From contig NC_087249.1 of NCBI RefSeq assembly GCF_037042905.1, forward strand, positions 8,862,001 through 8,926,000: DNA of 64,000 bases. The letters run 5' to 3'. Origin of the DNA: Lytechinus pictus. Its lineage: Eukaryota; Echinodermata; Echinoidea; Temnopleuroida; Toxopneustidae. Positions 1-11,079 of the stretch are shown piece by piece (positions within the stretch are counted from its first letter, which is position 1; every line of letters starts with the position of its first letter). The position numbers and the translations under genes are program-made. The notes under the pieces are model-generated. The model searched no databases. It had not been told where the DNA came from and saw nothing but the letters and a program-made list of their open reading frames with translations.

Positions 1-5
1 CAGGG

Positions 6-451
6 AATGGTTTTTCTGAATCTAAAGCAAACACGGGCTGATGAAGAATCGTCCCGTGTGCTGGATTTGGATGACTTTTTATTATCTGGCATCTGGCTAT
101 CAGTAAGAACGGATGAGTTTCTATTTCCTCCCACAATGCCAAGCATGATTGATTTAGAAAATTAATGAATACATGCATTTGGGCTTTGGCGGGGGATAAT
201 TTATTATAACGCCTTTCAAATATGAAGAATATGTCGGGCATGCACTGTACATGAGGCTTTCACATGAGATAGTGAGAACTCTCATGACTCGGGCTGAGGA
301 AAATGGTTTTTTCTGAATCTAAAGCAAACACAGGCTGATGAAGAATCGTCCAGTGTGCTGGATTTGGATGACTTTTTATTATCTGGCATCTGGCTATCAG
401 CAAGAACGGATGAGTTTCTATTTCCTCCCCACAATGCCGAGCATGACTGAT
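6..451. repeat. Direct duplication of about 150 bp, two copies
   Basis: Positions 6-153 and 302-451 are nearly the same sequence in the same orientation, starting AATGGTTTTT and ending GCATGA(T/C)TGAT, with only a few substitutions and single-base indels. They are separated by about 148 bp of different sequence. No terminal inverted repeats or coding potential were seen. It may be a local tandem duplication or the edge of a longer repeat that starts before the window. Confidence 0.85.
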
Positions 452-453
452 AT

Positions 454-1280
454 CGATAGCTTTCAGCCGTAAATCATACAATCCTCCATATATCAATCCC
501 TGTTCTACTCATTCTCACTTCAGACCACGTTCACACTGTTGGACAAGCCACGGCCTTTGTACACGATTTCCACCTGTAAATTAGATGGGTGATTTACCAA
601 ATACACGTATAATCGGGGAGTAGCCTAGATGGGCCTATAGGCTTTTTGCTATTCGCTCACATTCCATTCACTATGCATTTTGTTGTTTTTGTTATTTTGT
701 CAAAATTATTCATTCTTCATTGTTATTTTACTCTGTTATTATGGAATCATTTCATTGATTTTATCTCCATGTACTGTATCTTATTTGTTTTTAAAGATAG
801 TTGAATTTGAATTTGAATATATTTGTTTCTGAGAATATAAGTTGACACGGGATGGTACTCTGGAGAAAAATTAATCTACAGTGTACAATAAACAAAACCC
901 AGGTTGACGGAGATGGGCCAACTGAAATAATTCATCTTGTTCTTTATATTATAACCAGAATCCATGTAGACAGGGAGTTTAATTCACTCTGATTAACTTC
1001 CAGTCAGATGCAAGGCTTTGCGAGCACCGACAGAGCGACATGTTGAAATGTCAGCGGTACATAATATCTTGACATTTCAATCAAACTAACAAGAGCATTA
1101 CCAGTGCTGACGGGATCAATAAGAAAACGAAACATTTTTATACTGTATCTAAGAACAAAATCAAGTCCTTGTATTAGTGTACATGTTGCCGTTTCAATTG
1201 TTGTCATTTTAAATCCCAACAGTATGCTACTGAATAAAATAGCCTATGTTTTTAGGGCGAGCAGGGCTAGTCCTCTCTTT
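454..1280. other. Intergenic or intronic sequence, possible LINE 3' end at about 630-830
   Basis: No supported gene lies here. The stretch ending near 825 is T-rich and closes with a short TTTGAA-type tandem tail, which resembles the 3' end of a non-LTR retrotransposon such as the one near 9950. No reverse transcriptase sequence accompanies it, so this is only a suggestion. Short open frames on both strands show no recognisable domain. Confidence 0.3.
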
Positions 1281-1288
1281 GAGTGAGT

Positions 1289-1740
1289 GAGGCCGTTCTC
1301 ATTACGCTTTCTAAAACTAGTTTACTGGAAACCGATTCAGGAAACCACTTTGGAAGATCGCTTTGCTAGCTTTCCCACTTGATCACACGAAAGTGGTTTT
1401 CAAAATCACTTCACGTAAAGCACTCTTGTTGCTATGGAAACGCTCTCATTGGGGTGACACGTTTCACGCAAAATTCGAAACCGCAGCATGGGCATTCTAC
1501 ACCTGTCGTGTGGAGTAGCGCGCTCAAAATGTGCAAAGATCGCTTCCCGAAGAACGGTTGTGTCCTCACTTACACTAAAACCAGTTTAACAAGGCAAAGC
1601 GATCTTGAAAACTACATCGCGAGGTGGTTTTCCAAACTGGTTTGGAAGATCGCTTCCAAGACCGCTTCGACCGTTCTCACTACGCGTTAAACTAGTTTCC
1701 AGTAAACTAGTTTTAGGAACGTAGTGAGAACAACCTCAAT
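1289..1740. mobile_element. MITE-like element with about 40-bp terminal inverted repeats
   Basis: The left end (GAGGCCGTTCTCATTACG..., running into CTAAAACTAGTTTACTGG) is matched in inverted orientation by the right end (CCAGTAAACTAGTTTTAG, then CGTAGTGAGAACAACCTC). The octamer GAGTGAGT flanks both sides (1281-1288 and 1741-1748), as expected for an 8-bp target duplication, which points to a hAT-like or related cut-and-paste family. The right end is itself a hairpin (about 1672-1731), and the TTTGGAAGATCGCTT motif occurs near 1350 and again near 1640. No transposase is encoded, so it is non-autonomous. The open frame at 1379-1690 lies wholly inside the element and looks incidental. Confidence 0.7.
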
Positions 1741-1770
1741 GAGTGAGTCAGCCCACTTTGTGAATATCAG

Positions 1771-1933
1771 GGGCCCGTTTCATAAAGGACTTGCAACTGT
1801 TACTGTTGTAACGTTGTCATAATGGCAACAACCATGGTAACCTTGATTCTGATTGGCTGCTGAGCCCTGTTACCATGGAAGTTGCCATAATGACAACGTT
1901 ACAACAGTTGCAAGTCCTTTATGAAACGGGCCC
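1771..1933. mobile_element. 163-bp palindromic MITE with GGGCCCGTTTCATAAA ends and CAG target duplication
   Basis: The element is an almost complete fold-back. The left arm GGGCCCGTTTCATAAAGG continues into ACTTGCAACTGTT, and the right arm is its reverse complement. CAG precedes the first GGGCCC (1768-1770) and follows the last GGGCCC (1934-1936). A 3-bp CWG-type duplication together with these ends is characteristic of the PIF/Harbinger superfamily. The ends and the subterminal ACTTGCAACTGT match those of the 5.68-kb element at 51116-56792, so both probably belong to one family. Confidence 0.85.
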
Positions 1934-1936
1934 CAG

Positions 1937-3289
1937 GTTTTGATGATTTTTATATTGATAATATAGAGACAGAAAAAGTAACAATCACTAACATAACATA
2001 ATCATAATGGTGCTGCTTTGTATAGCACACTGACTGTCCAAAGATGCTCACGGCTCTATCCCAGCAATAGTTCATTTCTAAAGATTCTATTAAAAGGTAT
2101 ATCAGACCCAAATTTCACAAAGTAATATTTTACTATATGCACATACATGGCAGAGTGGCAAAAGATAACAAGTATTAAAGACAAGAGAGAGGGATGAGAA
2201 TTGAGAGAAATGGAATGAGAAAGGGCAAAGTTTTACTAATGAAAGATGAGAGGGATCCCAAGCTACACAAGCTGGCTAGAATGATACCCTCGAGAATGAT
2301 ACAAGCCAGCCTGATTCATCTTGAATTAGAATTGCATTCATCACAATTTATGTCATGTACAGATAGTTCTTTTCTGCATCTTCCCCCCCCCCCCCAAAAA
2401 AAAAAAAAAAAAAAAAAAAGAGGATGTACACAGGCCCTAAACTTTAACGTATTTCACTATTTTTCAGAAGGGTTTTTATGAAAATAATTAAATAAGAAAA
2501 TCTACAAGCAGCAAATTAATTATACTGACTTATATCAAAAGTCCTGTACATGCACTTCATTGGTGTAATGAAATCTGAAAGAACCAGTAATAGTTTGAAG
2601 GAAAAGACTTGTGAAAATGTGAATTTCTGAAAGTGAACACCATTGGCATCAACATGTTTCATGTACCTCTCCAAAATAGGCATATTAATCCATAGAAATC
2701 CTATACTGTAATGTAAGCTTCCCATCAATAATTGTATGAAATTTATGTTGCATAATGCTAGAAATAACTTATCATTATATAATGGCAAGAATGTTCCACC
2801 CACATTCATTGGAAATTTAATTTCACATTGTAAATGATTCTTGAAGTCTACAAAATTCCAATCCCTAATTTTTCCACACTTTTGTTTTTGTTGTTGTTGT
2901 TCACGTGGTAAATAAACCATGAAACTCTGTGTTACAACAATGAATGAGGACAGTTGATATCTTTATATAGAAAGGATGGTAAAAAAAACTTATATTTTGT
3001 GCTTTGGGAATAACTTTGATTTAAAGCAGAGACAGCATGAGTCATTTCACTAATACCCCTGCCCCTTACTTTCTCCATAGACACCTATCACTCAACCTCT
3101 ACCATGTCTACATTTTACACATTTATTTTTTATGCTTTCATTTACCACCCCCCCCCCCCCACCTCCCGTTCCACTTTCTCCCCAGACCCCCTTACTCTCT
3201 GCCTCTATCACATCGACATACATTGATTTTTAATGCTCACTTGATACTGATCGTTCTGATCAACACACAAGCTGGACCATCTCCTGGTA
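1937..3289. other. Non-coding sequence with homopolymer tracts
   Basis: No gene is supported. A run of 13 C followed by 24 A sits at 2383-2419, and a second C run at about 3148-3160. The 3046-3240 stretch is pyrimidine-rich and appears to hold two diverged copies of a roughly 110-bp segment (CTTACTTTCTCC... and CCACTTTCTCCC...). The minus-strand frame at 2516-2920 has no recognised domain. Confidence 0.5.
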
Positions 3290-3295
3290 CAGTAA

Positions 3296-3707
3296 CAGAG
3301 ATGCCAAGTTAAAAAAATGTTATGCGTGAGATTTTCATGACTCGGCGTCTCTGCGCGCGGGCAGCCAGTACTTACACTTGTACGTTTCGAAAAGGCGCGC
3401 GCGCGTTGCGAGATATGGGCTTCATCATGATATCGATCCATACTACAAAACTATGCGATGCACGCACACAATTCATCGTATCACGTACTAGCTGTGCGCT
3501 GACTGCACTCTCGATTCGTCTCACGTGCCGGGGTAGACCCGACGGCGTGCCAAGGCGGTCGGCCATTGCGTATAATCTAGCGAATAATGCTACTTTTTTT
3601 TCTGTCGGGTCCAGATGCGTGAAAAAAATGGGTGCCATGCGTGAGATCGTGAGACGGACCCTGGATGCGTGAGTCTCACGCACAATGCGTGAGACTTGGT
3701 AGCTCTG
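3296..3707. mobile_element. 412-bp hAT-like MITE with repeated ATGCGTGAG motifs
   Basis: The ends CAGAGATGCCAAGT (left) and ACTTGGTAGCTCTG (right) form imperfect terminal inverted repeats. The hexamer CAGTAA flanks both sides (3290-3295 and 3708-3713), as expected of a target duplication, although hAT elements more often make 8 bp. ATGCGTGA occurs near 3320, 3614, 3638, 3664 and 3685, mostly subterminal. The block is markedly richer in CpG than its surroundings. Overlapping open frames on both strands within it are uninterrupted by chance and resemble no known protein. Confidence 0.65.
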
Positions 3708-3713
3708 CAGTAA

Positions 3714-4548
3714 ACTACGAGTGTACTTGATTTTTATTTTCAACTTGCAATTTGCCTACAGTATGTCTGTATGCTATACATGTACCCTGTGGTCTTCAAA
3801 TCTTCAAGTTCAACATATCTCTCAACAACTTGTGGATTTACTCTCCAGATTTTCTGTAATGGGTATGTTGTGTTTTCAAGGATCTATGTCAAATTATTTG
3901 TCTAGGATGGTTGGAGGCTGCGTCAACATCTTGCAGAGGCATTTTTCCGTGATCTCGACATTTCATTTTTTGTAAGAAGATGAGGCTGTTTTGTTCTTGT
4001 CATTCTTCTATTTGTTTTAATTGTTTACTTTGGCAGTGTTTACTTGTCAGTTGGTTCGAGCTCTTGAATGATGGGAAGATGAATGACTCCAAAACTTTCA
4101 GGACATCTGCTGGCTTGAACTTAACAGGTTCTTTTCATCACACCTTAACCTAATATTGAAGACAACTTTATGGTTTACGAACCATGGATCCATGCATAAC
4201 TGAAACCAATAATGAGAACATTGCCACCTACTGTCCAGGCTTTCATGAAAACTTTGATAAATATTGGGGTGGATAAATGGAATTATTATTGTAAACATTT
4301 TTGTTACAATTATCAAACAACAGTACGTGTATGGAGATCCAAGTGGTCAAGACTATTGAAAAGGATGAAAATGGCTACCAACTTTTCAATTGGAAAGATA
4401 CTTAAATAACTCAAGATAAAATAGCTTGAAAACAAAATATTACAATAAAACAGAATGCATTCATAAATACAATGAAAAGAGAATGACTTTGATGAAAAAT
4501 GTAACAAGTAGAGAAATAAAATTAAATTAAAAGAAAATGGATACGTAC
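3714..4548. other. Probable intron, AT-rich, no feature recognised
   Basis: This stretch lies 3' of the exchanger exon on the minus strand and should be intronic if the gene continues. I found no further exchanger exon here: no Calx-beta or alpha-2 motif is visible. Short open frames on both strands have no recognisable content. Confidence 0.45.
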
Positions 4549-5367
4549 CAAATGGCTTCCACAGTTAGGATCGTTGCCGACAGACGGAGTCCTCTTACAC
4601 CACCATCCAGAGTCTTGGGCATAAGCCGATAAAATAAGTAATGGTAAGAATCCTAACGTAACCCATGCTTCCCAGATGTCCACAACTCCTTTTGAGCTCC
4701 ATAAGACCACAATAAGAATCCAAACATATGCAAATAATGACCATAGAGTTGTTATCAAAAACACTCCAAATTCTTTAATTTTCTTGGCTTCCGGCGAGGG
4801 AACACTGACGACACAAACAGCCGTGATCATTAGAAGATTAAAAGCGGCACTGCCGATGATGGTGAAGGTCCCTAAGCTGTCCCTCCCATCGGGCAGTTCT
4901 GTGATGTTTTGCAAGGTCTCAACGGTGTTGAGTAGGATCTCCGGCGCGCTGCTCCCAAGCGCCATCAGAGAGAGGTTGGCGACAGTTTCGTTCCAGACGA
5001 GAACCTCTTTCTTGACGTGGACCTTGCGCTCCGCGTCGTATTTGATGATCGTCTTCTGCTTGCTGGTGATGACCTCGATGCTGCACATGAAGACATCGCT
5101 GATGATGGCAATGCCGATGAACAGATAGAACATTGCGAGGAGGTACAGGGTGACTCGCAGCCATACTGGCCAAAGGTTCTCTGCAGGCAGGAGAAGCCAG
5201 CTAGAACATCTTGTCCTGTTCTCTCGCACGTACTCCACCACGTACCCGCGAGAGTAGTTGTCATAGTAAGCAATATGATCCATGAAAAGGGGATTCATGA
5301 TGGGCACTATCTGCTTCCGCGAGCAACGCAACTCAGCTGAACATGATTGTCTGGTAGTGGCTTGAAT
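4549..5367 (-). CDS. SLC8A: Na+/Ca2+ exchanger (SLC8/NCX family), internal exon with the alpha-1 repeat; partial gene
   Basis: This is one 819-bp exon, phase 0 at both ends, encoding 273 residues. On the minus strand it is preceded by a pyrimidine-rich acceptor ending ATGCAG and followed by the donor GTACGT. NCX proteins exchange cytosolic Ca2+ for extracellular Na+ across the plasma membrane. Residues 126-150 carry the alpha-1 hallmark ([19 protein letters not shown], with the ion-binding Glu of SAPE at about 143). Residues 166-178 carry the second half ([14 protein letters not shown]). Hydrophobic segments lie near 71-93, 131-158, 166-192, 202-224 and 231-252, and [13 protein letters not shown] is also NCX-typical. 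The exon lacks the start, the Calx-beta domains and the alpha-2 repeat, which must lie outside the window or in exons not seen. It differs from vertebrate NCX in the loop after the first motif ([13 protein letters not shown]), so it may be a lineage-specific paralogue. Family membership is secure; the exact orthologue is not. Confidence 0.92.
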
Positions 5368-5635
5368 CTGCATAATTGAATGAAAATAAAGAACATACAA
5401 TCATAGGACAGTAAGGAGAAAATTCCCATATAGCTCATTCCCAATTCACAAATTGAAACAATGAATACCATCAGGTAGGTACAAAGAAAAGCAGTTTGTA
5501 CTTTAAAGTTTAATTATTTTCTTGAAAAAAAACATGAAAAATGGTTTCATTATGTATTCAATTGTGGTGATGTTTCCTTCATCAAGTATAATAACTCAAT
5601 AAAAGGGCTGCAATGGGGTATACAAAGGGATAGAC
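5368..5635 (-). other. Intron upstream of the exchanger exon
   Basis: This AT-rich sequence includes the polypyrimidine tract and AG acceptor used by the exchanger exon on the minus strand. Nothing else is recognised. Confidence 0.5.
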
Positions 5636-6990
5636 AACGAAAACAAGTATCATCATCATAACCATCACCACCACCACTATCAATACCACTATTGTTATCA
5701 TCACTATCATCATCATCATCATCACTATCATCATCAACATCACCACCACCACCATTACTGCCATAACTATCATCATTATCACAGTCACCACTGTCATCAC
5801 TATCATTACAATACCACCTTGTTACATGTATCACAATTATCATCACCATCATCACCATTACCGCCATCAATAGCATCATTACTACCACCACCATAATCAC
5901 CATCACCACTACCACCATCAATAGCATCATTACTACCATCATCATCACCATCACCACTACCACAACCAATAGCATCATTACTACCACCACCATCATCACC
6001 ATCACCACTACCACCACCAATAGCATCATTACTACCACCACCACCATCATCACCATCACCACTACCACCACCAATAGCATCATTACTACCACCACCATCA
6101 CCATCACCACTACCACCACCAATAGCATCATTACTACCATCATCATCACCATCACCACTACCACCACCAATAGCATCATTACTACCACCACCATCATCAC
6201 CATCACCACTACCACCACCAATAGCATCATTACTACCACCACCATCATCACCACTACCACCACCAATAGCATCATTACTACCACCACCATCATCACCATC
6301 ACCACTACCACAACCAATAGCATCATTACTACCACCACCACCATCATCACCATCACCACTACCACCACCAATAGCATCATTACTACCACCACCATCATCA
6401 CCATCACCACTACCACCACCAATAGCATCATTACTACCACCATCATCATCACCATCACCACTACCACCACCAATAGCATCATCACTACCACCATCATCAC
6501 CATCACCACTACCACCACCAATAGCATCATTACTACCACCACCACCATCATCACCATCACCACTACCACCACCAATAGCATCATTACTACCACCATCATC
6601 ATCACCATCACCACTACCACCACCAATAGCATCATTACTACCATCACCATCATCACCATCACCACTACCACCACCAATAGCATCATTACTACCATCACCA
6701 TCATCACCATCACCACTACCACCACCAATAGCATCATTACTACCATCATCATCACCATCACCACTACCACCACCAATAGCATCATTACTACCACCACCAT
6801 CATCACCATCACCACTACCACCACCAATAGCATCATTACTACCATCATCATCACCATTATCAATACCACCACCAATAGCACCATTACCATCATCACCACC
6901 ATTACAATCATCATCACCATCACCATCAATACTACCATTACCACCATCATCATCACCACCACCAGCCTCATCAGCTTCCTCACTCCAGGA
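5636..6990. repeat. Trinucleotide-derived minisatellite, period about 48-54 bp
   Basis: About 21 copies of a unit built from CCA, ATC and ACT triplets, each marked by AATAGCATCATTACTACC, occupy roughly 5860-6900. Less regular ATC/ACC triplet sequence flanks them. Unit length varies by whole triplets, as expected of slippage. Because everything is in steps of three, reading frames stay open: one minus-strand frame gives an Asp/Gly/Ser-rich 408-residue string and another gives a Val/Met/Leu string of 481. Neither resembles a protein, and both look like by-products. On the exchanger gene's strand the repeat lies 5' of the exon, so it is probably intronic. Confidence 0.9.
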
Positions 6991-7032
6991 GTCATCCTTC
7001 GAACATTTACACTCTATAGACTTTCTGCTCAA

Positions 7033-8600
7033 ACAGGCATCAGATCAACGCATCCGTCACCATGGCATTTGAAAATTACAGAAACCCACATCGGCCTCAT
7101 TGGTAACGCTCAGCAGATGTCCTAATACGATTGCTACATGACTGCGCCACTTTGTGCTTTTAAGCTAATCCTCTACTCCCCGGCAATGTCCCGCTACACT
7201 TGATTTGATTGGACGGAATGATTAAAAGTTCTCCTAATTCGGTTTGGTAATTGCTAAAATGTCAACTGCCAGTAAACGTCCCCAACACCCGCAGCTTGAC
7301 ATTTTGCAGGCGATAGATGTGATGCCTAACGACTAGGGCTAACGAACCTGTTTCAATGAACTATTGAACATGGGTATTAGAAATAGGAAGGATCATGTCA
7401 CATACATATCACCTATATTCTGAAGTGGATGATACAGTATGGTGAGTATTCATGGAAAAATCTATCCTACATATCTAAATTCCTTTTATTGATACAGGTA
7501 AAATTCAACTACATGTAATTGATCTGAACATTTAATCTCTAAAATTAATAGTGGAAACAAAAATATACCACTGCTAATTTGTTGCATGAACTGTGCAGTA
7601 GGACAACTAGAAAAAAATCATACTAGCCCATATCTATACTGGAAAAATAATTAGCCCATATCTATACTGGAAAAATAATATTTCATGTAGGGGCTGTTTT
7701 CCTCCTTTTTGTCAAATTACATGTTGCGGTTGCATATTTTCAGAGTCTCTTATGCAACTTGAGTTGAGGGCTATGAAAGGAAAATACAATGAATCGCCCT
7801 TTGCCCTTGTATATAACACTAAACTATTAATGTATTAATTGCTCGTACTTGCCACATTAATGACATGTTGAACTGTGGGAGAAATACATTTTTTTCCTTA
7901 AAGAACGTGTTCACTGTACGTAAACTTTAGCATCATGTATAACATGCACAATGACACATCTATTTGGTCTTTGTATCAAGGTTTTAAAAAAGAACACTTA
8001 ACTAATTGCACACGTAGACACTATAGACCCCATATTGTTTACAAGAAATGTCATCCAAATGCTGTTCCACTATCTTTCCCCCCTCCGGATTATCATCCAA
8101 ACCGTGTTTGATTTGTGTGAGCAGTACCTGATCACGGATCAGACATTGTTTACTATTGTTATGGAGATGTAAGAATGTGATGTCTTGTCTTTATCATCCC
8201 TGTCCAACAAACCAAACACCAGTCATCGGGATAAGCACTGAATCGAGTAGAATCAACTGGTGAGAATTAAGGCTTCCTTCAGGCGAATGAACTTCGGTAA
8301 TTTTGGGCCCCCATTTAATCTTGGAAACTACCGAGGAGTGCGAGGACACCTTGATTTTGATTTGCTACGGAACTCTGTTAATTGATACATGTACATGTAG
8401 GCCTACATAGTTACATGTAGCATCTCAATAACAAAGTTAGAAAACCAATATACAATGTATGCCGAACATTTTACCTATATAACCTGATATATAGGCCTAC
8501 ATGTACGTTACAAACTTTTTACAGATTAAAATTCTTCTTGTTTCTTCTACATTATAAGATGGATTTTGAGCATAAACTAAATTTACTCTTTTTTTGCTCT
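7033..8600. other. Non-coding sequence; small tandem and inverted motifs
   Basis: No gene is supported. A 28-bp unit starting TAGCCCATATC is duplicated in tandem at 7624-7679. Around 8386-8512 the motif TAGGCCTACATG and its inverse occur several times. This may be the upstream part of the exchanger gene, but no exon could be recognised. Confidence 0.45.
7624..7679. repeat. 28-bp tandem duplication
   Basis: The 28-bp unit beginning TAGCCCATATCTATACTGG is present twice in succession without a mismatch. Confidence 0.9.
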
Positions 8601-8607
8601 TTACTAA

Positions 8608-9663
8608 TTCAGATTATTCAGGTTATTTCATGCTCTCTTTGAACAGGCCAAAATTAATATTAATTACAAGAACACAAGTTTTTCCATTGTACTGGACAGG
8701 CCTATCAATAGTCATGTATCACACGGCGTTCCGCAAGGGTCCGTCCTCGGCCCCTTACTTTTCCTTTTGTATATCAACGACCTCGTAAATTGTTCCTCAA
8801 TTCTTAATTTCATACTCTTTGCTGATGATACCAGTATTACTTTTTCTCAAAAAAATATTATTCCTCTCATTAACACCATAAATATTGAACTTCGTAAAGT
8901 CGTTGTCTGGCTTCAATGCAATAAACTGTCACTGAACCTTGAAAAAACTAAATTTGTACTATTTAAAACACAAACTAAAAAAATTGGTAATGACATTCCT
9001 CCAGTTATTATGGATGGCAAGATTATTTCCCAGGTATCAAATATAAATTTTTTAGGTATCAAGATCAATGAATTTCTATCCTGGAAACCTCATATTGATG
9101 AATTATGCACTCGTTTATCAAAAAGTACTGGTGTCCTCCGCAAACTGAAGTTTATTTTACCCAGACATGTATTAATTTCACTTTATAATACTTTGGTTTT
9201 ACCCCATCTCACTTATTGCTGTATGCTATGGGGGAATGGATTCAAAACACATTTACATAGATTATTTCTTATTCAAAAAAGGTTAATCAGAACAGTTTGT
9301 AATGCACATTTCAATAGTCACACAAACAAGTTATTTCTTGATTGTAAAATATTGAAAATTTGTGACTTGGCTCTTATGTATACTTATATATTTATGTACA
9401 ATTACCATTCAAATCTCTTGCCAAATATTTTTAATAATCTCTTCAACACAAATGCCTCTTTCCATTCATACTTTACGCGTCATTCAGCAGATCTTCACCA
9501 ATATCTTCCAAAAACAAAAATTACCCAAAATTCTCTACGTTGTAGAGGAATTAAGCTGTGGAATGATTTAAATAATGATATTAAACAAAGCAAAACCCTA
9601 AATAAGTTTAAAAAACTCTTGAAAGTTGAATTTTTTGCTCAGTATAAAAACTCCTGCCAATAG
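8608..9663 (+). pseudogene. 5'-truncated non-LTR retrotransposon reverse transcriptase
   Basis: An open frame of 351 codons ends at TAG 9661-9663. It reads through HGVPQGSVLGPLLFLLYIND (RT motif block about 8722-8784) and then FADDT, the catalytic YADD-type box of non-LTR reverse transcriptases, near 8818-8832. WLQCNKLSLNLEKTKFV and NFLGI, both typical of the RT thumb region of Jockey/CR1-like elements, follow. The C-terminal part (LTYCCMLWG, SLRCRGIKLWNDL) also matches this group. Upstream in frame is a stop at 8605-8607, and no endonuclease domain or fingers region precedes it, so the copy is 5'-truncated and could not retrotranspose itself. The real frame has no local ATG start at 8767; that codon is TTG within the motif block. 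Confidence 0.9.
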
Positions 9664-9950
9664 CACACTGTAGGTCACTATGATTTATAATTATTACTTC
9701 TAGTTTGCTTATTTGTTTGTTTATTTCCCCTATGTTAGCCCATTGTTTCTTGTTATTTGTTGTTCACTCTTTATGTATGTACTGTATTAATTTGTACTTG
9801 ATTGTACCATGGTGGTGCCCCACTCACAAGTTTTTTTTAATGAAAACTTCTAGGGGCTCCCAATCCCATGTTTTTTACCTAACTTGTATATACCTGTATT
9901 TTTATGATTGATTGATTGAAATAAATTTTGAATTGAATTGAATTGAAATT
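9664..9950 (+). mobile_element. 3' untranslated end of the non-LTR retrotransposon with TGAAT-type tail
   Basis: The RT frame is followed by about 240 bp of T-rich sequence ending in GATTGATTGAAATAAATTTT and a short tandem tail of TTGAA/TGAAT units (about 9925-9950). Short 3' microsatellite tails of this kind are typical of CR1/L2/RTE-like elements. The 5' boundary of the insertion and any target duplication could not be fixed by eye. Confidence 0.75.
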
Positions 9951-10518
9951 GAATTAATCAAATGGAACTCCAAATGTCACACTAATTAGGATTTGTGTAT
10001 TTTTAGTTTTGTACATAATAGAACAAGTATCCAGGCCTAGTGTGCCTCATTTATAATATAAAAATACTATATCCATTCCAATAATTAGGCTATAGGTCAA
10101 AGACCTACATCTACATGTATCATAACCCCAAAGTACATATAAACTGGATTCTTGTCCTAAATATAGTAGTCTTAAATAAATAAATGGAACTTGATACCGA
10201 GCTTCGAGAACTGGAAGAGTTTTCACTAAGAGTGTCGATTGCCTCTCAATGTGAAACCAAACACTAAACTAACAATTGCTTTAATCAAAGGATAATCATA
10301 AATCTAATGCATCAAGAACGTACATGTACTTTTCATTCTTTCATACAGAAAGCACTTCTTTGAAGTTTGAATATGAACACTATGGAAAAGATGCTTCTCT
10401 CTTGACTTCCTCTTTCTTATGTACCTTCATTATTTCATGAATGATTGAAAAAAAATCATTCAATATATTTCTATTGAAATAATAACATATCAATTTCATC
10501 CGCTATTAAAGGAAAATG
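9951..10518. other. AT-rich spacer
   Basis: No gene, repeat edge or RNA feature was recognised between the retrotransposon tail and the fold-back element. Confidence 0.4.
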
Positions 10519-11077
10519 AAACCTTTGAAACAAGATAGCTTGTGTGAAAACAGAAAAATAAAACAAACAGATCAATGAAAGTTTGAGAAAAGTTGAATAA
10601 ATAATAAGAAAGTTATGAACATTTGAAGTTTAGATCATTATTATGATGTAGATACTCCAGTTGGCAATGTGACAAAGATGTGTGATGTCACATGTGAACA
10701 ACTTTCCCATTACTTTTCTATATATTTCACTTAAACTGCCTCTTTCATCACACAGTAGATCATGTATTCTTTCTATAGGAAGGCATGTAATGTAGATTTT
10801 TTTTTAAATACATTATGGATAAAGAGTTTGTATCACCACAATAAGAAAGAGCAAAAATACAGTTTGGGGCTATTTTACAGTCCATCACAGTGAAAGTTGT
10901 TCACATGTGACATCACATATCTTTGTTGCATTGCCAATGGGAGGATCTCCATACAAGTGATAGCAATACTCGAATGCTCATAACTTTTTCATAATTTGTC
11001 CCATTTTTCTCAAACTTCCTTTGATCTTATTCTTTGATTTTTCTCTTTCCACACAAGCCAACTTGTTCCAAAGGTTT
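10519..11077. mobile_element. Fold-back element with about 190-bp inverted arms, abutting the tandem array
   Basis: The left arm starts AAACCTTTGAAACAAG and includes GTTTGAGAAAA and TGATGTCACATGTGAACAAC. The right arm, read in reverse, gives AAACCTTTGGAACAAG, GTTTGAGAAAA and the same TGATGTCACATGTGAACAAC. The arms cover about 10519-10715 and 10890-11077, with a spacer of about 170 bp. There is no coding capacity. The right arm stops at GGTTT 11077, and two bases later the tandem array begins, so the array may have inserted into the end of this element. Confidence 0.8.
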
Positions 11078-11079
11078 AA

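Noticed and set aside
1379..1690. 103-codon frame
   Set aside because: It lies entirely within the inverted-repeat element at 1289-1740 and runs into its hairpin terminus.
2516..2920. 134-codon minus-strand frame as an exchanger exon or gene
   Set aside because: No NCX or other recognisable motif, low-complexity start and no convincing splice sites; it is probably chance in AT-rich DNA.
3322..3743. Overlapping 116- and 123-codon frames on opposite strands
   Set aside because: They cover the CpG-rich MITE at 3296-3707 and have no domain; open frames on both strands reflect composition.
5550..7032. Two long minus-strand frames (481 and 408 codons)
   Set aside because: Both are products of a triplet minisatellite; composition is extreme and the frames have no domain or plausible splice context.
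8594..8788. Separate 64-codon frame upstream of the reverse transcriptase
   Set aside because: It is a shadow in another frame; the real RT frame (HGVPQGSVLGP) runs through the same bases continuous with the downstream part.
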